From the NCBI RefSeq assembly GCF_003032475.1, contig NZ_CP028369.1, positions 2,852,001-2,916,000 of the forward strand: a stretch of 64,000 nucleotides of DNA, in the 5' to 3' direction. The notes under the pieces were generated by a model, which searched no databases, was not told where the DNA came from, and saw only the letters and a list, made by a program, of their open reading frames with translations. Shown one piece after another: positions 1-8,542 of the stretch. The first letter of the stretch is position 1. Each line of letters begins with the position of its first letter. This stretch comes from Streptomyces sp. P3. GTDB taxonomy: Bacteria > Actinomycetota > Actinomycetes > Streptomycetales > Streptomycetaceae. The position numbers and the translations under genes are program-made.

Positions 1-688
1 TGTCGGGGGTGGCGTGCCGGATCGCCAGCTCGACGCCCGGCGTCCCGCCCGCCTTCGCCCCGTACTTCGTGCGCAGCTGGTCCAGGACCGGTCCCAGGGA
101 GGGGTACTTCTCCTTCGTCAGCACCTTGCCGTCCCGGTCCACCGCCTCGATCGACGGCGCCGACGAGTCGCCCGTGACCAGGGTGTCGTCCATGCTCTTG
201 AGCGCGGGATGGACGACCGACGGCTGCCAGTCGACCAGCGCCCTGCCGGTGGTGACGCCCCGCACGACCGTCAGCCGGCTCCGGTAGGCGAGCGGCTTGG
301 ACTTCCCGTCGTAGGACACCGTCGCCTTCACGGAGAAGGGCACACTGTCGCCGACCGGGCTGCCCGGTGTGATCTGCACGCCCGTGATGTGCGCGGCCTG
401 GCCGTACGAGGTCAGCAGCGGCCCGGCCTTCGCCGCGTTGTCGGTGAGATCGGCGGCGGCCGAGGCCTGCCCCTTCTCCCAGGCCGCGAAGAACGCGGCG
501 CTGGTGTCCTTCACCTCGGAGTCGCTCGGTGGTCCGCTCTTCACGGCCACCGGCTCGGCGCCTCCCGGCCCGCCGCTCCCGTCGGTGTCGCTGAGCGCGC
601 TCACGATGTTGAAGGCTCCATAGCCGGCCCCGCCCACCATCACCGCTAACGCCGAGCCGACTATGGCCGCCTTGGCCCCCTTGCGCAT
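1..688 (-). CDS. Penicillin-binding protein, N-terminal part (cut by window edge)
   Basis: About 229 N-terminal residues are visible and the C-terminus lies outside the window. After MRKGAKAA comes one membrane anchor (about residues 7-28, rich in A/V/G/I). Then follows an extracytoplasmic segment resembling the NTF2-like N-terminal domain of MecA-type penicillin-binding proteins (AAFFAAWEKGQ near the start, then WQPSVVHPAL). Family knowledge places a dimerisation domain and a transpeptidase domain (SxxK, SxN, KTG) further on, where they cannot be checked here. The likely role is peptidoglycan cross-linking on the outer face of the membrane. The ATG at 688 was chosen because the hydrophobic anchor follows directly. 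A perfect 22-bp palindrome lies 44-65 bp upstream. Identification is fairly good, but the catalytic domain is unseen. Confidence 0.75.
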   Translation of the reverse strand, partial: MRKGAKAAIVGSALAVMVGGAGYGAFNIVSALSDTDGSGGPGGAEPVAVKSGPPSDSEVKDTSAAFFAAWEKGQASAAADLTDNAAKAGPLLTSYGQAAHITGVQITPGSPVGDSVPFSVKATVSYDGKSKPLAYRSRLTVVRGVTTGRALVDWQPSVVHPALKSMDDTLVTGDSSAPSIEAVDRDGKVLTKEKYPSLGPVLDQLRTKYGAKAGGTPGVELAIRHATPD

Positions 689-731
689 GGTCCGCGTCCT
701 CCCCGTATCCCCGTGGCGACCCTCCCGGGCC

Positions 732-753
732 TTTTCTGAACGCGTTCAGAAAA
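732..753. promoter_or_regulatory. Perfect 22-bp palindrome upstream of the PBP gene
   Basis: Each half-site reads TTTTCTGAACG, joined to its exact reverse complement with no spacer. It lies 44 bp upstream of the PBP start codon and 60 bp after the pmt stop, and both genes run on the minus strand. The lack of a loop and the AT-rich flanks in GC-rich DNA fit a dimeric-repressor operator better than a terminator, though it could also help end pmt transcription. The regulator is not identifiable from this window. Confidence 0.5.
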
Positions 754-813
754 CCGCGCTCAGCCTCACAGTAAGCGCTAACCGGGCGGACGGGGCGGGA
801 GTTTCCGCAATCG

Positions 814-2565
814 TTAGACCCACGTGTCCAGCCACATCCGTGAACGCCAGTCGTCGATCGGGATGGCCTGGCCGGTGTAGAGGGGCCAGAAGTAGATGAA
901 GTTCCAGGCGATCAGCAGGACCAGGACGCCCGCGCCCGTGGCGCCCGCCACCCGGCGGGTGTCGCTGGAGCCCGGTGGGCCGACGAGGGCGCCGATCATC
1001 ATCGCCACCGCCAGACACAGGAACGGCAGGAAGACCACGGCGTAGAAGAGGAAGATCGTGCGTTCCTGGTACATGAACCACGGCAGGTAGCCGGCCGCGA
1101 CGGCGCAGACGATCGCGCCCGCCCGCCAGTCACGGCGGAACAGCCAGCGCCACAGCACGAACAGCACCGCGAAGCAGGCCGCCCACCACAGCAGCGGGGT
1201 GCCGATGGCCAGCACCTCCCGCGCGCACTTCTCGCCCGCGTCCGCCGGGCAGCCGTCCACACCGGGCGCCGGCGACTCGTAGAAGTAGGAGACCGGGCGG
1301 CCGAGGACGAGCCAGCTCCACGGGTTCGACTGGTACGTGTGCGGCGACGTCAGGTGGGTGTGGAACTCGTAGACCTCGTGCTCGTAGTGCCACAGGCTGC
1401 GCCACCAGTCGGGGAACAGCCACGTCCAGCTGCCGCCCCTGCCGTCGGTCGCCGCCCAGTTGCGGTAGTAGCCGCCCCTGCCGTCCGCGGCGGACAGGAT
1501 CCAGCCCGTCCACGACACCAGGTACGTGACCAGCGCGACCGGCACCGTCGCCAGGAACGCGAAGCCCGTGTCCCGCTTCAGCACCGCCAGGTACGGACGC
1601 CGGGCGCCCGCCACCTTGCGCGAGCCGACGTCCCACAACACCGTCATCAGGCAGAACGCCACCATGATGTACAGGCCGTTCCACTTCGTGCCGATGGCCA
1701 GGCCCAGCATCAGGCCCGCCCCCCAGCGCCAGGGGCGCCACCCGATGCGGGTCGTCTCCGCGAGGTGCGCGTCCGGACGGCAGCGGCCGTCGGCGTCCGG
1801 CTCGAGCGCCGCGGCGAGTCGCGCGCGGGCCCAGTCCCGGTCGGCGACCAGACAGCCGAACGCCGCCAGCACGAAGAACATCAGCACCCCGTCGAGCAGG
1901 GCCGTGCGGCTCATCACGAAGTGCAGGCCGTCCACCGCCATCAGCGCGCCCGCGAGACAGCCGAGGAACGTGGAGCGGAAGAGGCGGCGGCCGATCCGGC
2001 ACAGCATCAGCACGCTGAGCGTGCCGAGCACCGCCGTCATGAACCGCCAGCCGAACGGATCGAACCCGAAGAGCAGTTCGCCCAGCCCGATCACGTACTT
2101 GCCGACGGGCGGATGCACGACGTACGCCGCGTTCCCCGAGATCGGGACATGGCCGCCCGAGGACAGGATGGCGTCGTTGGCGTTCTTGTCCCAGTTGACC
2201 TCGAACCCGCGGTGGACGAGCGCCCACGCGTCCTTCGCGTAGTACGTCTCGTCGAATATCACCGCCCTGGGGCTGCCCAGGTGCCAGAACCGCAGCACCC
2301 CCGCCACCAGCGTGACCAGCAGCGGCCCCAGCCAGGAAGACCAGCGGACGATCCGGTCCGCCCACCCGTACGGGACGCCGAGCGCCTGCCACAGCCGCGG
2401 GCCCGGCTGTGCGAACGGCGGCAGCAGACGCTCCCGGACGTCGGCGGAGGGCTGCGCCGGGTAGCCGAAACGGCGCAGCCGCTGCTGCCACGACGGCCGC
2501 CGGTCGTGCGGCGCCGGGCCCTGCCGGTAGTCCGTGGAGTCCATGGAGGACGCGGTACTGGTCAC
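814..2565 (-). CDS. pmt: Dolichyl-phosphate-mannose-protein mannosyltransferase (Pmt, GT39)
   Basis: A 583-residue polytopic membrane protein. It transfers mannose from polyprenyl phosphomannose to secreted proteins at the outer membrane face (family knowledge for bacterial PMT/GT39). After a cytoplasmic N-terminus of about 70 residues, the first hydrophobic segment (GPLLVTLVAGVLRFWHL) is followed by AVIFDETYYAKDAW, the conserved loop with the catalytic Asp-Glu pair. Further motifs include HPPVGKY and many aromatic-rich membrane spans up to YFWPLYTG near the end. The GTG at 2565 is preferred; an ATG at 2544 is an alternative. The open frame continues upstream to 4677, but that part runs antisense to rsmI and tatD. 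The gene is divergent from rsmI, with 63 bp between the starts. Confidence 0.9.
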   Translation of the reverse strand: MTSTASSMDSTDYRQGPAPHDRRPSWQQRLRRFGYPAQPSADVRERLLPPFAQPGPRLWQALGVPYGWADRIVRWSSWLGPLLVTLVAGVLRFWHLGSPRAVIFDETYYAKDAWALVHRGFEVNWDKNANDAILSSGGHVPISGNAAYVVHPPVGKYVIGLGELLFGFDPFGWRFMTAVLGTLSVLMLCRIGRRLFRSTFLGCLAGALMAVDGLHFVMSRTALLDGVLMFFVLAAFGCLVADRDWARARLAAALEPDADGRCRPDAHLAETTRIGWRPWRWGAGLMLGLAIGTKWNGLYIMVAFCLMTVLWDVGSRKVAGARRPYLAVLKRDTGFAFLATVPVALVTYLVSWTGWILSAADGRGGYYRNWAATDGRGGSWTWLFPDWWRSLWHYEHEVYEFHTHLTSPHTYQSNPWSWLVLGRPVSYFYESPAPGVDGCPADAGEKCAREVLAIGTPLLWWAACFAVLFVLWRWLFRRDWRAGAIVCAVAAGYLPWFMYQERTIFLFYAVVFLPFLCLAVAMMIGALVGPPGSSDTRRVAGATGAGVLVLLIAWNFIYFWPLYTGQAIPIDDWRSRMWLDTWV

Positions 2566-2628
2566 CGCGCCATCGTAGGGAACACGTCTGTGTGAGTCCC
2601 GCGTCTCTCCCCCTGCGAGGATGGAAAC

Positions 2629-3501
2629 GTGACAGCTACGACCCGAACCGCCCCCGGAGTCCTCGTCCTCGCCGGCACGCCGATCGGCGACGTCGCGGAC
2701 GCCCCGCCGCGCCTCGCCGAGGAACTGACGGTCGCCGACGTCATCGCCGCCGAGGACACCCGCAGACTGCGCCGGCTGACGCAGTCCCTGGGCGTGACGC
2801 CCAAGGGGCGGGTGGTGTCCTACTTCGAGGGCAACGAGTCCGCCCGCACACCCGAGCTGGTCGAGGAACTCGTCGGCGGCGCACGGGTGCTGCTGGTCAC
2901 CGACGCCGGGATGCCCTCGGTCTCCGACCCCGGCTACCGGCTGGTCGCCGCCGCCGTCGAGCGGGACGTCCGCGTCACCGCCGTCCCCGGCCCGTCCGCC
3001 GTGCTCACCGCGCTGGCCCTGTCCGGGCTGCCCGTCGACCGGTTCTGCTTCGAGGGGTTCCTGCCGCGCAAGGCGGGCGAACGGCTGTCGCGGCTGCGCG
3101 ACGTCGCCGACGAGCGCCGCACGCTCGTCTACTTCGAGGCCCCCCACCGGCTCGACGACACCCTCGCCGCGATGGCCGAGGTGTTCGGCGCGGACCGGCG
3201 GGCCGCCGTCTGCCGCGAACTGACCAAGACCTACGAAGAGGTGAAGCGCGGCCCGCTCGGCGAACTGGCCCGGTGGGCGGCCGAGGGCGTGCGGGGCGAG
3301 ATCACCGTCGTCGTCACCGGCGCGCCGGAACGCGGGCCCGAGGAACTCGACGCCGCGGAACTGGTCCGGCGCGTACGGGTGCGCGAGGAGGCGGGCGAGC
3401 GCCGCAAGGAGGCCATCGCGGCCGTCGCCGCGGAAGCCGGACTGCCCAAGCGCGAGGTGTTCGACGCGGTGGTGGCGGCGAAGAACTCCGGTGCGCTGTG
3501 A
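2629..3501 (+). CDS. rsmI: 16S rRNA (cytidine(1402)-2'-O)-methyltransferase RsmI
   Basis: A 290-residue SAM-dependent tetrapyrrole-methylase-fold enzyme that 2'-O-methylates C1402 in the ribosomal P site. Family signatures are all present: LAGTPIGD near the N-terminus (LVVATPIGN in E. coli), AEDTRRLRRL, LVTDAGMPSVSDPG, VPGPSA, FEAPHRL and CRELTKTYEE. The length matches the family. The GTG at 2629 is preceded by a GCGAGG ribosome-binding site about 9 bp upstream. It is divergent from pmt and followed by a hairpin at 3549-3575. Confidence 0.95.
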   Translation: MTATTRTAPGVLVLAGTPIGDVADAPPRLAEELTVADVIAAEDTRRLRRLTQSLGVTPKGRVVSYFEGNESARTPELVEELVGGARVLLVTDAGMPSVSDPGYRLVAAAVERDVRVTAVPGPSAVLTALALSGLPVDRFCFEGFLPRKAGERLSRLRDVADERRTLVYFEAPHRLDDTLAAMAEVFGADRRAAVCRELTKTYEEVKRGPLGELARWAAEGVRGEITVVVTGAPERGPEELDAAELVRRVRVREEAGERRKEAIAAVAAEAGLPKREVFDAVVAAKNSGAL

Positions 3502-3548
3502 CGGCTGGTACCAGGGTGTTGTGAAGGAGCTCACACCCCCTCTGAGCA

Positions 3549-3575
3549 GGGCGCATGTCGTCTGAGCGTGCGCCC
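3549..3575 (+). terminator. Hairpin after rsmI
   Basis: GGGCGCATG pairs with CGTGCGCCC (nine pairs, one of them G-T) around the loop TCGTCTGAG, 48 bp after the rsmI stop. No U tract follows, as is usual for actinobacterial terminators. Confidence 0.5.
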
Positions 3576-3723
3576 CATGCGCGGGCAAAGGACCCCGGGC
3601 CCTGGGGCAAGGGACACCCAAATCGCCTTCAACAGTGCACAGGTCGAGTGCATTCGCCACCGGGGAGGCGTCCACTGGACGACGGGACGTGAGGCGTCCC
3701 ACCAGCGGACCACGGGAGCGGCC

Positions 3724-4119
3724 ATGAGTGACATCACAGGGCAGACCGGCCTCCGCGGCGGTGCGAGCGCCGTCGTCAACGAGTCGTACTCCTTCGCCTG
3801 CATGCGCTGCGGGCACGGCTGGGAACAGTCGTACGAGATCGAGCACCACACCGACGCCGACGGACACGAGTTCGTCCTCTACGTGGCGAACGGGCGTGTC
3901 GTACCGTCGCCGCTGAGCCGGCCGGCCTGCCAGAACTGCGACGGGCACATCGTGCGCATCATGCGGGCGGGTCAGGTCTCCTCGGTGCTGAGCGCGGCCC
4001 GTCAGCGCAAGGCGCCTCCGGCCGGACCGGTCCGGGCGCCGGTGACGGCGGCCGAGGGACAGCCGCAGCACCACTGGCACCTGTCCGACCTGCTGCACCC
4101 CTTCCGCAAGGCGAGCTAG
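3724..4119 (+). CDS. Small zinc-ribbon-like protein, function unknown
   Basis: A 131-residue soluble protein with two cysteine pairs in its first half, CMRCGHGW (about residues 26-33) and CQNCDG further on. This spacing is typical of a zinc ribbon that binds one metal ion. The C-terminal part is basic and ends in HHWHLSDLLHPFRKAS. No enzymatic motif is visible. The frame is open further upstream, but the ATG at 3724 has a GGGAG ribosome-binding site and marks where the protein-like sequence begins. It lies between rsmI and tatD on the same strand. A DNA- or protein-binding role is only inferred from the cysteine motif. Confidence 0.75.
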   Translation: MSDITGQTGLRGGASAVVNESYSFACMRCGHGWEQSYEIEHHTDADGHEFVLYVANGRVVPSPLSRPACQNCDGHIVRIMRAGQVSSVLSAARQRKAPPAGPVRAPVTAAEGQPQHHWHLSDLLHPFRKAS

Positions 4120-4165
4120 CCGGGAGCAGGCCGGGCGAGGGCGGCCCCTTCCGTAGGATCGGGGC

Positions 4166-5059
4166 ATGTCTTCGAACGCCGGCGACCGCGCCGACAAGAG
4201 TGCCGCGCCGCCGCTTCCGGCCCCCCTCGGGGTGCCGGTCGCGGACTCCCACACCCACCTCGACATGCAGTCGGGCACGGTGGCGGAGGCCCTCGCCAAA
4301 GCCGCGTCGGTCGGCGTGACCACGGTCGTCCAGGTCGGCTGCGACGTCCGCGGCTCCCGGTGGGCGGCCGAGACGGCGGCGGCGCACGACAGCGTGCACG
4401 CCGCCGTCGCCCTGCACCCGAACGAGGCGCCGCGCATCGTGCACGGCGACCCCGGGGGAGGGGGGTCCCGGCAGGGGGCGCGCGGGGCGGGCGGCATGGC
4501 GGCGCTCGACGAGGCGCTCGCCGAGATCGACCGCCTCGCCGCGCTCCCGCACGTCAAGGGCGTCGGCGAGACGGGCCTCGACTTCTTCCGCACCGGCCCC
4601 GAGGGCAAGGAAGCCCAGGAGAGCTCCTTCCGCGCCCACATCGAGATGGCCAAACGGCACGGCAAGGCCCTGGTCATCCACGACCGCGACGCGCACGCCG
4701 ACGTGCTGCGCGTCCTGAAGGAGGAGGGCGCCCCCGAGCGGACCGTCTTCCACTGCTATTCCGGCGACGCCGAGATGGCCGGGGTCTGCGCCCGCGCCGG
4801 CTACTTCATGTCCTTCGCCGGCAACGTCACCTTCAAGAACGCCCAGAACCTCAGGGACGCCGTCGCCGTGGCCCCCGCGGAGCTGCTCCTGGTGGAGACC
4901 GACGCCCCGTTCCTGACCCCGGCGCCCTACCGCGGACGGCCCAACGCCCCCTACCTCATCCCCGTCACCGTGCGCGCCCTGGCCGCCGTGCGGGGCGTCG
5001 ACGAGGACGTCCTGGCCGCCGCGCTCGCCGCCAACACGGCACGCGCGTTCGGATACTGA
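4166..5059 (+). CDS. tatD: TatD-family metal-dependent deoxyribonuclease
   Basis: A 297-residue metallohydrolase of the amidohydrolase-like TIM-barrel fold. Visible TatD motifs are SHTHLD (metal ligands H29 and H31), GVGETGLDF (bridging Glu), FRAHIEMAKRHGKALVIHDRDAH, HCYSG, FAGNVTFKN and ETDAPFLTP. TatD proteins are Mg-dependent DNases linked to repair and DNA turnover. A Gly/Arg-rich stretch of roughly 15 residues (about 94-108) interrupts the usual loop after HPNEA and may be a lineage-specific insertion. The ATG at 4166 lies just after GGGGC. RpfB, RsmA and IspE follow on the same strand, an order common near metG/tatD in Gram-positive bacteria. Confidence 0.92.
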   Translation: MSSNAGDRADKSAAPPLPAPLGVPVADSHTHLDMQSGTVAEALAKAASVGVTTVVQVGCDVRGSRWAAETAAAHDSVHAAVALHPNEAPRIVHGDPGGGGSRQGARGAGGMAALDEALAEIDRLAALPHVKGVGETGLDFFRTGPEGKEAQESSFRAHIEMAKRHGKALVIHDRDAHADVLRVLKEEGAPERTVFHCYSGDAEMAGVCARAGYFMSFAGNVTFKNAQNLRDAVAVAPAELLLVETDAPFLTPAPYRGRPNAPYLIPVTVRALAAVRGVDEDVLAAALAANTARAFGY

Positions 5060-5171
5060 CCCGCACACGCGCGTCGAACACGACGCTCGGTAGCCGCGCC
5101 ACTTTGGAGAGTGACCGTCGCTCCGCTAGGTTCTGGGGGCCCGATCCGGACCCCACCCCTGGAGTGTCGGC

Positions 5172-6590
5172 GTGAGCAACTCGCAGTACCTCGAGTACGG
5201 GCCGTACGGCGGCGGTACGCAGGTCGACCTGCACAACGCCGAGACGGTCGCGTACGGCGTGTACGCGGCGCCCGGGACGTACGACGACACGTACCGCCCC
5301 TCGTACGAGGAGTACGCGACGGACGACGCGCGCGACGCGTACGAAACGCAGCCGATCCCGGCCGGGCCCGCGCGGACCCTGCAGCTGACCGAGCCGGTGC
5401 TCCCCCTCCCCCTCCCCCTCTCCCAACCGCCGCTGCCGGCGCAGGGCGTGGGGCGGCGGGCCGAGCGCCGGCGCCGGGCCCGTGACGCCGAGCGCCCGGA
5501 GTCCGCGATGCGCCGGCTGCTCCCGCAGGCCCTCGTCGTCGCGTTCCTGGCCGGCGGCACCACCGCGTTCGTCGCCGACGACAAGGCGGTGGAGCTGACC
5601 GTCGACGGCAGGCCGCGCACCCTGCACACCTTCGCCGACGACGTGGGCGAACTCCTCGCGGACGAGGGTGTGCGGGTGGGCGAGCACGACGTGGTCGTAC
5701 CCGCCCCGGGCTCGGACCTCGCGAGCGGCGACGAGATCACCGTGCACTACGGGCGGCCCGTCCGGCTCACCCTGGACGGGCAGCCGCAAGAGTGGTGGAC
5801 GACCGCGCACACCGTCGAGGAGGCGCTCCGGCAGCTCGGGGTGCGGGCGGAGGGCGCGTACATGTCCGTGTCGCGCTCCCAGCGCATCGGACGCGCGGGG
5901 CTGGCGATGGACGTGCGCACCGAGCGCTCCGTGACCGTCATGGCCGACGGCCGGGCCCGCACCATCCGCACCAACGCGGCGACCGTGCGCGAGGCGGTCG
6001 CGGCGGCCGGGATCACCCTGCGCGGCGAGGACACCACCTCCGTGGAGCCCGGCAGTTTCCCGCGCGACGGCCAGACGGTCACGGTGCTGCGGATCACCGG
6101 CTCCCAGGAGGTCCGCGAGGAGCAGATCCCGTTCGGCGTACGCCGCACCGCGGACCCGTCGCTGTTCCAGGGCGCGGAGGTGGTGGAGCGGGCCGGTCGG
6201 CCCGGACTGCGGCGCATCACCTACGCCCTGCGCTCCGTCAACGGCGTGCGGCAGAAGCCCCGGCGGCTCCGCGAGGAGATCGTGCGCGAGCCGCGCGAGC
6301 AGCGGGTGAGGGTCGGGACGAAGCCGCTGCCGTCGTCGGTGCGGGGAGCGGACGGCCTGGACTGGCGCGGCCTCGCGGCCTGTGAGTCGGGCGGCCGGCC
6401 CGGCGCCGTCGACCCGTCGGGCACCTACGGCGGGCTCTACCAGTTCGACACCCGAACCTGGCAGAGCCTCGGCGGCCGCGGACGGCCGCAGGACGCCCCG
6501 GCGGCGGAGCAGACGTACCGCGCGAAGAAGCTCTACGTGCGACGCGGCGCGAGCCCCTGGCCGCACTGCGGACGGCGCCTGCACGGCTGA
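5172..6590 (+). CDS. rpfB: Resuscitation-promoting factor RpfB (DUF348-G5-Rpf)
   Basis: A 472-residue secreted or membrane-anchored muralytic protein. It has a long Tyr/Asp-rich cytoplasmic N-terminus, one hydrophobic segment near residues 115-135, three DUF348-type repeats (starting ELTVDG, RLTLDG and SVTVMADG), a G5 domain (about 300-375) and a C-terminal Rpf transglycosylase domain beginning GLDWRGLAACESGG. E405 in ACESGG is the expected catalytic glutamate. Paired cysteines (CESGG and the final WPHCGRR) could form the family disulfide. Rpf proteins cleave peptidoglycan to trigger germination or resuscitation. The GTG at 5172 follows GGAGTGTCGG. A proline/leucine run (LPLPLPL) lies ahead of the anchor. 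Confidence 0.93.
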   Translation: MSNSQYLEYGPYGGGTQVDLHNAETVAYGVYAAPGTYDDTYRPSYEEYATDDARDAYETQPIPAGPARTLQLTEPVLPLPLPLSQPPLPAQGVGRRAERRRRARDAERPESAMRRLLPQALVVAFLAGGTTAFVADDKAVELTVDGRPRTLHTFADDVGELLADEGVRVGEHDVVVPAPGSDLASGDEITVHYGRPVRLTLDGQPQEWWTTAHTVEEALRQLGVRAEGAYMSVSRSQRIGRAGLAMDVRTERSVTVMADGRARTIRTNAATVREAVAAAGITLRGEDTTSVEPGSFPRDGQTVTVLRITGSQEVREEQIPFGVRRTADPSLFQGAEVVERAGRPGLRRITYALRSVNGVRQKPRRLREEIVREPREQRVRVGTKPLPSSVRGADGLDWRGLAACESGGRPGAVDPSGTYGGLYQFDTRTWQSLGGRGRPQDAPAAEQTYRAKKLYVRRGASPWPHCGRRLHG

Positions 6591-6643
6591 CCGCGTCGCA
6601 CGGCGGCGGAGAGGGCGGCGGTGCCGCGGTCGGACCCGGGTCA

Positions 6644-6697
6644 CGGCGGCCGCCCCGGATACGGCGGCCGCCCCGGATACGGCGGTCGCCCCGGATA
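6644..6697 (+). repeat. Three tandem 18-bp units between rpfB and rsmA
   Basis: Three head-to-tail copies of CGGCGGCCGCCCCGGATA (the third has one C-to-T change) begin at 6644, 6662 and 6680. Each holds the self-complementary core GGCGGCCGCC, so each unit can fold on itself. The array is bracketed by two copies of GGGTCACGGCGG. It ends about 60 bp before the rsmA start and may act as terminator DNA after rpfB. An open frame reads it as repeated GRPGY, but that frame has no good start. Confidence 0.7.
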
Positions 6698-6758
6698 CGG
6701 CGCCCCCGGGTCACGGCGGCGGTGCGGGGGCGTCCTCGCAGCCCCGTACCCTTGTTCC

Positions 6759-7634
6759 GTGAGCAGCAGCCCCCCTTCCGACGCCCTCCTGAGCCCCGCC
6801 GACATCCGTGAGCTGGCGGCCGTCCTCGGCGTGCGGCCCACCAAGCAGCGCGGCCAGAACTTCGTGATCGACGGGAACACCGTCCGCCGGATCGTCCGCA
6901 CCGCGGGGGTGCGGCCCGACGACGTGGTCGTCGAGGTCGGTCCCGGGCTCGGCTCCCTCACTCTCGCGCTGCTGGAGGTCGCCGACCGGGTCACGGCCGT
7001 CGAGATCGACGACGTCCTGGCCGGCGCGCTGCCCGCGACGATCGCCGCCCGCATGCCGCGGCGCGCGGAGCGGTTCGCGCTGGTGCACTCCGACGCGATG
7101 CACGTGACCGAGCTGCCGGGCCCCGCTCCCACCGCTCTCGTCGCGAACCTGCCGTACAACGTGGCCGTGCCCGTGCTGCTGCACATGCTGGAGATGTTCC
7201 CGAGCATCGAACGCACCCTGGTCATGGTCCAGTCGGAGGTCGCCGACCGGCTCGCCGCGGGCCCCGGCTCGAAGGTGTACGGCGTGCCGTCCGTGAAGGC
7301 GAACTGGTACGCCGACGTCAAGCGGGCCGGCGCCATCGGCCGCAACGTCTTCTGGCCGGCGCCGAACGTGGACAGCGGGCTGGTCTCGCTGGTGCGGCGG
7401 TCCGAGCCGATCAGGACCACGGCCTCCCGGCGCGAGGTCTTCGCCGTCGTCGACGCGGCCTTCGCCCAGCGCCGCAAGACCCTGCGGGCCGCGCTCGCCG
7501 GATGGGCGGGGTCGGCGGCCGCCGCCGAAACGGCCCTGGTCGCCGCCGGGGTGTCCCCGCAGGCGCGCGGCGAGGCCCTCACCGTCGAGGAGTTCGCCCG
7601 GATCGCCGAGCACCGGCAGAAGGACTCCGCGTGA
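6759..7634 (+). CDS. rsmA: 16S rRNA dimethyladenosine transferase RsmA (KsgA)
   Basis: A 291-residue enzyme that dimethylates A1518 and A1519 in helix 45 of 16S rRNA using SAM. Signatures: [10 protein letters not shown], the SAM-binding [20 protein letters not shown], the catalytic [15 protein letters not shown], and [12 protein letters not shown]. The frame opens at 6621, but that upstream part only translates the 18-bp repeats, so the GTG at 6759 ([13 protein letters not shown]) was taken as the start. The stop overlaps the ispE GTG by four bases (GTGA), implying translational coupling. Confidence 0.95.
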   Translation: MSSSPPSDALLSPADIRELAAVLGVRPTKQRGQNFVIDGNTVRRIVRTAGVRPDDVVVEVGPGLGSLTLALLEVADRVTAVEIDDVLAGALPATIAARMPRRAERFALVHSDAMHVTELPGPAPTALVANLPYNVAVPVLLHMLEMFPSIERTLVMVQSEVADRLAAGPGSKVYGVPSVKANWYADVKRAGAIGRNVFWPAPNVDSGLVSLVRRSEPIRTTASRREVFAVVDAAFAQRRKTLRAALAGWAGSAAAAETALVAAGVSPQARGEALTVEEFARIAEHRQKDSA

Positions 7635-8530
7635 GCGCCCGCGTCACCGTGCGGGTGCCCGCCAAGGTCAACGTGCAGCTCGCGGTGGGCGCGGCCCGCC
7701 CGGACGGCTTCCACGACCTGGCCAACGTGTTCCTGGCGGTCGGCCTGTACGACGAGGTCACGGTGACCCCGGCCGACGCGCTCCGCGTCACCTGCGAGGG
7801 CCCGGACGCGGGGCAGGTGCCCCTGGACCGCACGAACCTGGCGGCACGGGCCGCGATCGCCCTCGCCGAGCGGTACGGCCGCACCCCCGACGTGCATCTG
7901 CACATCGCCAAGGACATCCCGGTCGCCGGGGGCATGGCGGGCGGCAGCGCGGACGGCGCGGGCGCGCTGCTGGCCTGCGACGCGCTGTGGGGAACCGGTG
8001 CCACCCGGGACGAACTCCTCGACATCTGCGCCGAGTTGGGCAGCGATGTGCCGTTCAGTCTGGTCGGCGGGGCAGCCCTCGGCACCGGGCGAGGCGAGAA
8101 GCTGACGGCCCTGGAGACCGGCGGCGCCTTCCACTGGGTGTTCGCCATGGCCGGGCGGGGGCTGTCGACGCCGGCGGTGTTCCGCGAGTTCGACCGGCTC
8201 ACCCGGGGTACGGACGTTCCCGAGCCGGTCGCCTCGAACGCGCTCCTGGACGCCCTCTCCGCGGGCGACCCCGACGCCCTCGCGGCCACCGTCTCCAACG
8301 ACCTCCAGCCCGCCGCGCTGTCGCTCTTCCCGGAACTCGCCGGCACTCTGGGCGCGGGGCGCGGGGCGGGAGCGCTGGCCGCGCTGGTCTCGGGCTCGGG
8401 CCCGACGACGGCGTTCCTCGTCCGTGATCCGGGGGCGGCACGGACAGTGGCCGAGGCCCTGCGCGCCTCCGGCACCTGCCGAGCGGCGCGGGTGGCCTCG
8501 GCGCCGGCGGCGGGGGCGACGGTGCTCTGA
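7631..8530 (+). CDS. ispE: 4-diphosphocytidyl-2-C-methyl-D-erythritol kinase IspE
   Basis: A 299-residue GHMP kinase that phosphorylates the 2-hydroxyl of CDP-methylerythritol in the MEP isoprenoid pathway. Motifs: [12 protein letters not shown] at the N-terminus, the ATP-binding loop [26 protein letters not shown], and a C-terminal [12 protein letters not shown]. The GTG start overlaps the rsmA stop. The ksgA-ispE pairing is widespread in bacteria and supports the call. Confidence 0.95.
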   Translation: MSARVTVRVPAKVNVQLAVGAARPDGFHDLANVFLAVGLYDEVTVTPADALRVTCEGPDAGQVPLDRTNLAARAAIALAERYGRTPDVHLHIAKDIPVAGGMAGGSADGAGALLACDALWGTGATRDELLDICAELGSDVPFSLVGGAALGTGRGEKLTALETGGAFHWVFAMAGRGLSTPAVFREFDRLTRGTDVPEPVASNALLDALSAGDPDALAATVSNDLQPAALSLFPELAGTLGAGRGAGALAALVSGSGPTTAFLVRDPGAARTVAEALRASGTCRAARVASAPAAGATVL

Positions 8531-8542
8531 GGGCGGCCGTGG

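Noticed and set aside
2566..4677. Long upstream extension of the pmt reading frame (open to 4677)
   Set aside because: It is antisense to rsmI, the zinc-ribbon gene and tatD, which all have clear family motifs. Open antisense frames are common in GC-rich DNA.
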